A DNA stretch of 5,035 nt from an uncultured Bacteroidales bacterium. GTDB taxonomy: Bacteria; Bacteroidota; Bacteroidia; Bacteroidales; Muribaculaceae. The notes under the pieces were generated by a model. The model ran no database searches and was not told where the DNA came from. It worked only from the letters and a program-made list of their open reading frames with translations. A program made the position numbers and the translations under genes. The stretch is taken from contig URZM01000160.1 of assembly GCA_900552315.1 (NCBI GenBank), positions 1-5,035 on the forward strand, read 5' to 3'. This document shows positions 4,880-5,035 of the stretch, in pieces (positions within the stretch are counted from its first letter, which is position 1; each line of letters starts with the position of its first letter).

Positions 4880-4924
4880 GGGTCGGACGGGTCGGACAGG
4901 TCAGACTTGTCGGACTTGTCCGAC
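4880..4924. repeat. Five 9-base tandem units with a terminal hairpin
   Basis: Five contiguous 9-base units, NNGTCGGAC, run from 4880 to 4924: GGGTCGGAC twice, AGGTCAGAC, TTGTCGGAC, TTGTCCGAC. The fifth carries the core in inverted form, so GTCGGA (4909-4914) and TCCGAC (4919-4924) form a perfect 6-base-pair hairpin with loop CTTG. Because 9 is a multiple of 3, the array reads as Ser-Asp repeats in one frame, which explains the spurious open frame here. Copy number could vary by slippage. Confidence 0.8.
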
Positions 4925-5035
4925 GGCGGGGAGAACGCTTGGATGAGAAATGGGGAGAGGAGATTATTGGGGTTGGGAATGAAGGATTGGAGGGTAGGTT
5001 GGGGGTTGGGCGTTTAGGATGGTTGGGTCGTGGGT
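4925..5035 (+). other. G-rich, C-poor tail with four G-runs
   Basis: The + strand has only five C in these 111 bases, with many GGG to GGGGG runs. GGG at 4992-4994, GGGGG at 5001-5005, GGG at 5008-5010 and GGG at 5025-5027 could form a G-quadruplex, although the last loop is long (14 bases). I see no gene, promoter or terminator in it. Confidence 0.4.

Larger units (their letters stand above)
4673..5035. other. Gene-free, repeat-rich intergenic stretch
   Basis: Beyond the Sel1 gene promoter I see no credible coding sequence. The one long + strand frame (4685-5017) starts with TTG and has no protein-like composition: its middle is a Ser-Asp-rich translation of a DNA tandem repeat and its end is Gly, Trp, Arg and Leu from G-rich DNA. 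The stretch instead holds, in order, a 21-base-period GTAC repeat, three stem-loops, a 9-base tandem repeat ending in a hairpin, and a G-rich tail. The next gene must lie beyond position 5035. Confidence 0.7.

Noticed and set aside
4738..4924. CRISPR array
   Set aside because: Repeat units are 9 and 21 bases without unique spacers of constant length, and no cas gene is present.
4685..5017. 110-codon + strand frame in the right intergenic region
   Set aside because: It begins with TTG inside the Sel1 gene leader, translates a tandem DNA repeat as Ser-Asp repeats, and ends in G-rich low-complexity sequence.

Overview
The window looks like a GC-rich member of the Bacteroidales (Bacteroidota); I cannot name the genus. 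Three things support this. The promoters fit the Bacteroidota consensus TTTG-N19-21-TAnnTTTG, and one at 515-546 matches it perfectly. Start codons lack clear Shine-Dalgarno sequences. A DUF4254 gene sits directly before a family-9 glycosyltransferase, an arrangement I recall from this phylum. Coding GC is about 62-67% in the stretches I counted (3601-3660 and 1081-1140). Even so, isoleucine is often written ATA: 9 of 14 Ile codons in the radical SAM gene.

Layout. Positions 1-56 hold a promoter-like stretch (TAAATTTG at 43-50) with a small hairpin in its spacer. A short exported protein of unknown function follows at 57-491. Positions 492-603 hold an intrinsic-terminator-like hairpin that overlaps a textbook promoter (515-546), then a leader with a second stem-loop. 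From 604 to 4041 four genes run tightly on the + strand as one probable operon: a radical SAM protein (604-1392), a cytoplasmic LD-carboxypeptidase of the LdcA/S66 family (1406-2335), a DUF4254 protein (2342-2947) and a GT9 heptosyltransferase-like glycosyltransferase (2944-4041). Gaps are 13 and 6 bases, then a 4-base stop/start overlap. A convergent gene on the - strand (4076-4672) encodes an exported Sel1-repeat protein with lower GC (40-47% in its centre) and its own -7 box at 4694-4701.

The last ~360 bases (4673-5035) carry no credible gene. They hold a dense series of repeats and inverted repeats: a GTAC motif three times at 21-base steps, three GC-rich stem-loops, five 9-base tandem units built on GTCGGAC with the last inverted, and a strongly G-biased tail with four G-runs. 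This is the least explained part of the window.

How the genes fit together. The LD-carboxypeptidase trims murein tetrapeptides during cell-wall recycling. The GT9 enzyme most likely adds a sugar to a lipopolysaccharide-type or other surface glycan. DUF4254 is uncharacterised but translationally coupled to the GT9 gene. An envelope theme is therefore reasonable for three of the four operon genes; how the radical SAM enzyme relates to it is not visible. I see no phage, IS element, CRISPR array, tRNA or rRNA. The core operon is ordinary; the structured intergenic tail and the DUF4254-GT9 pairing are the best leads.
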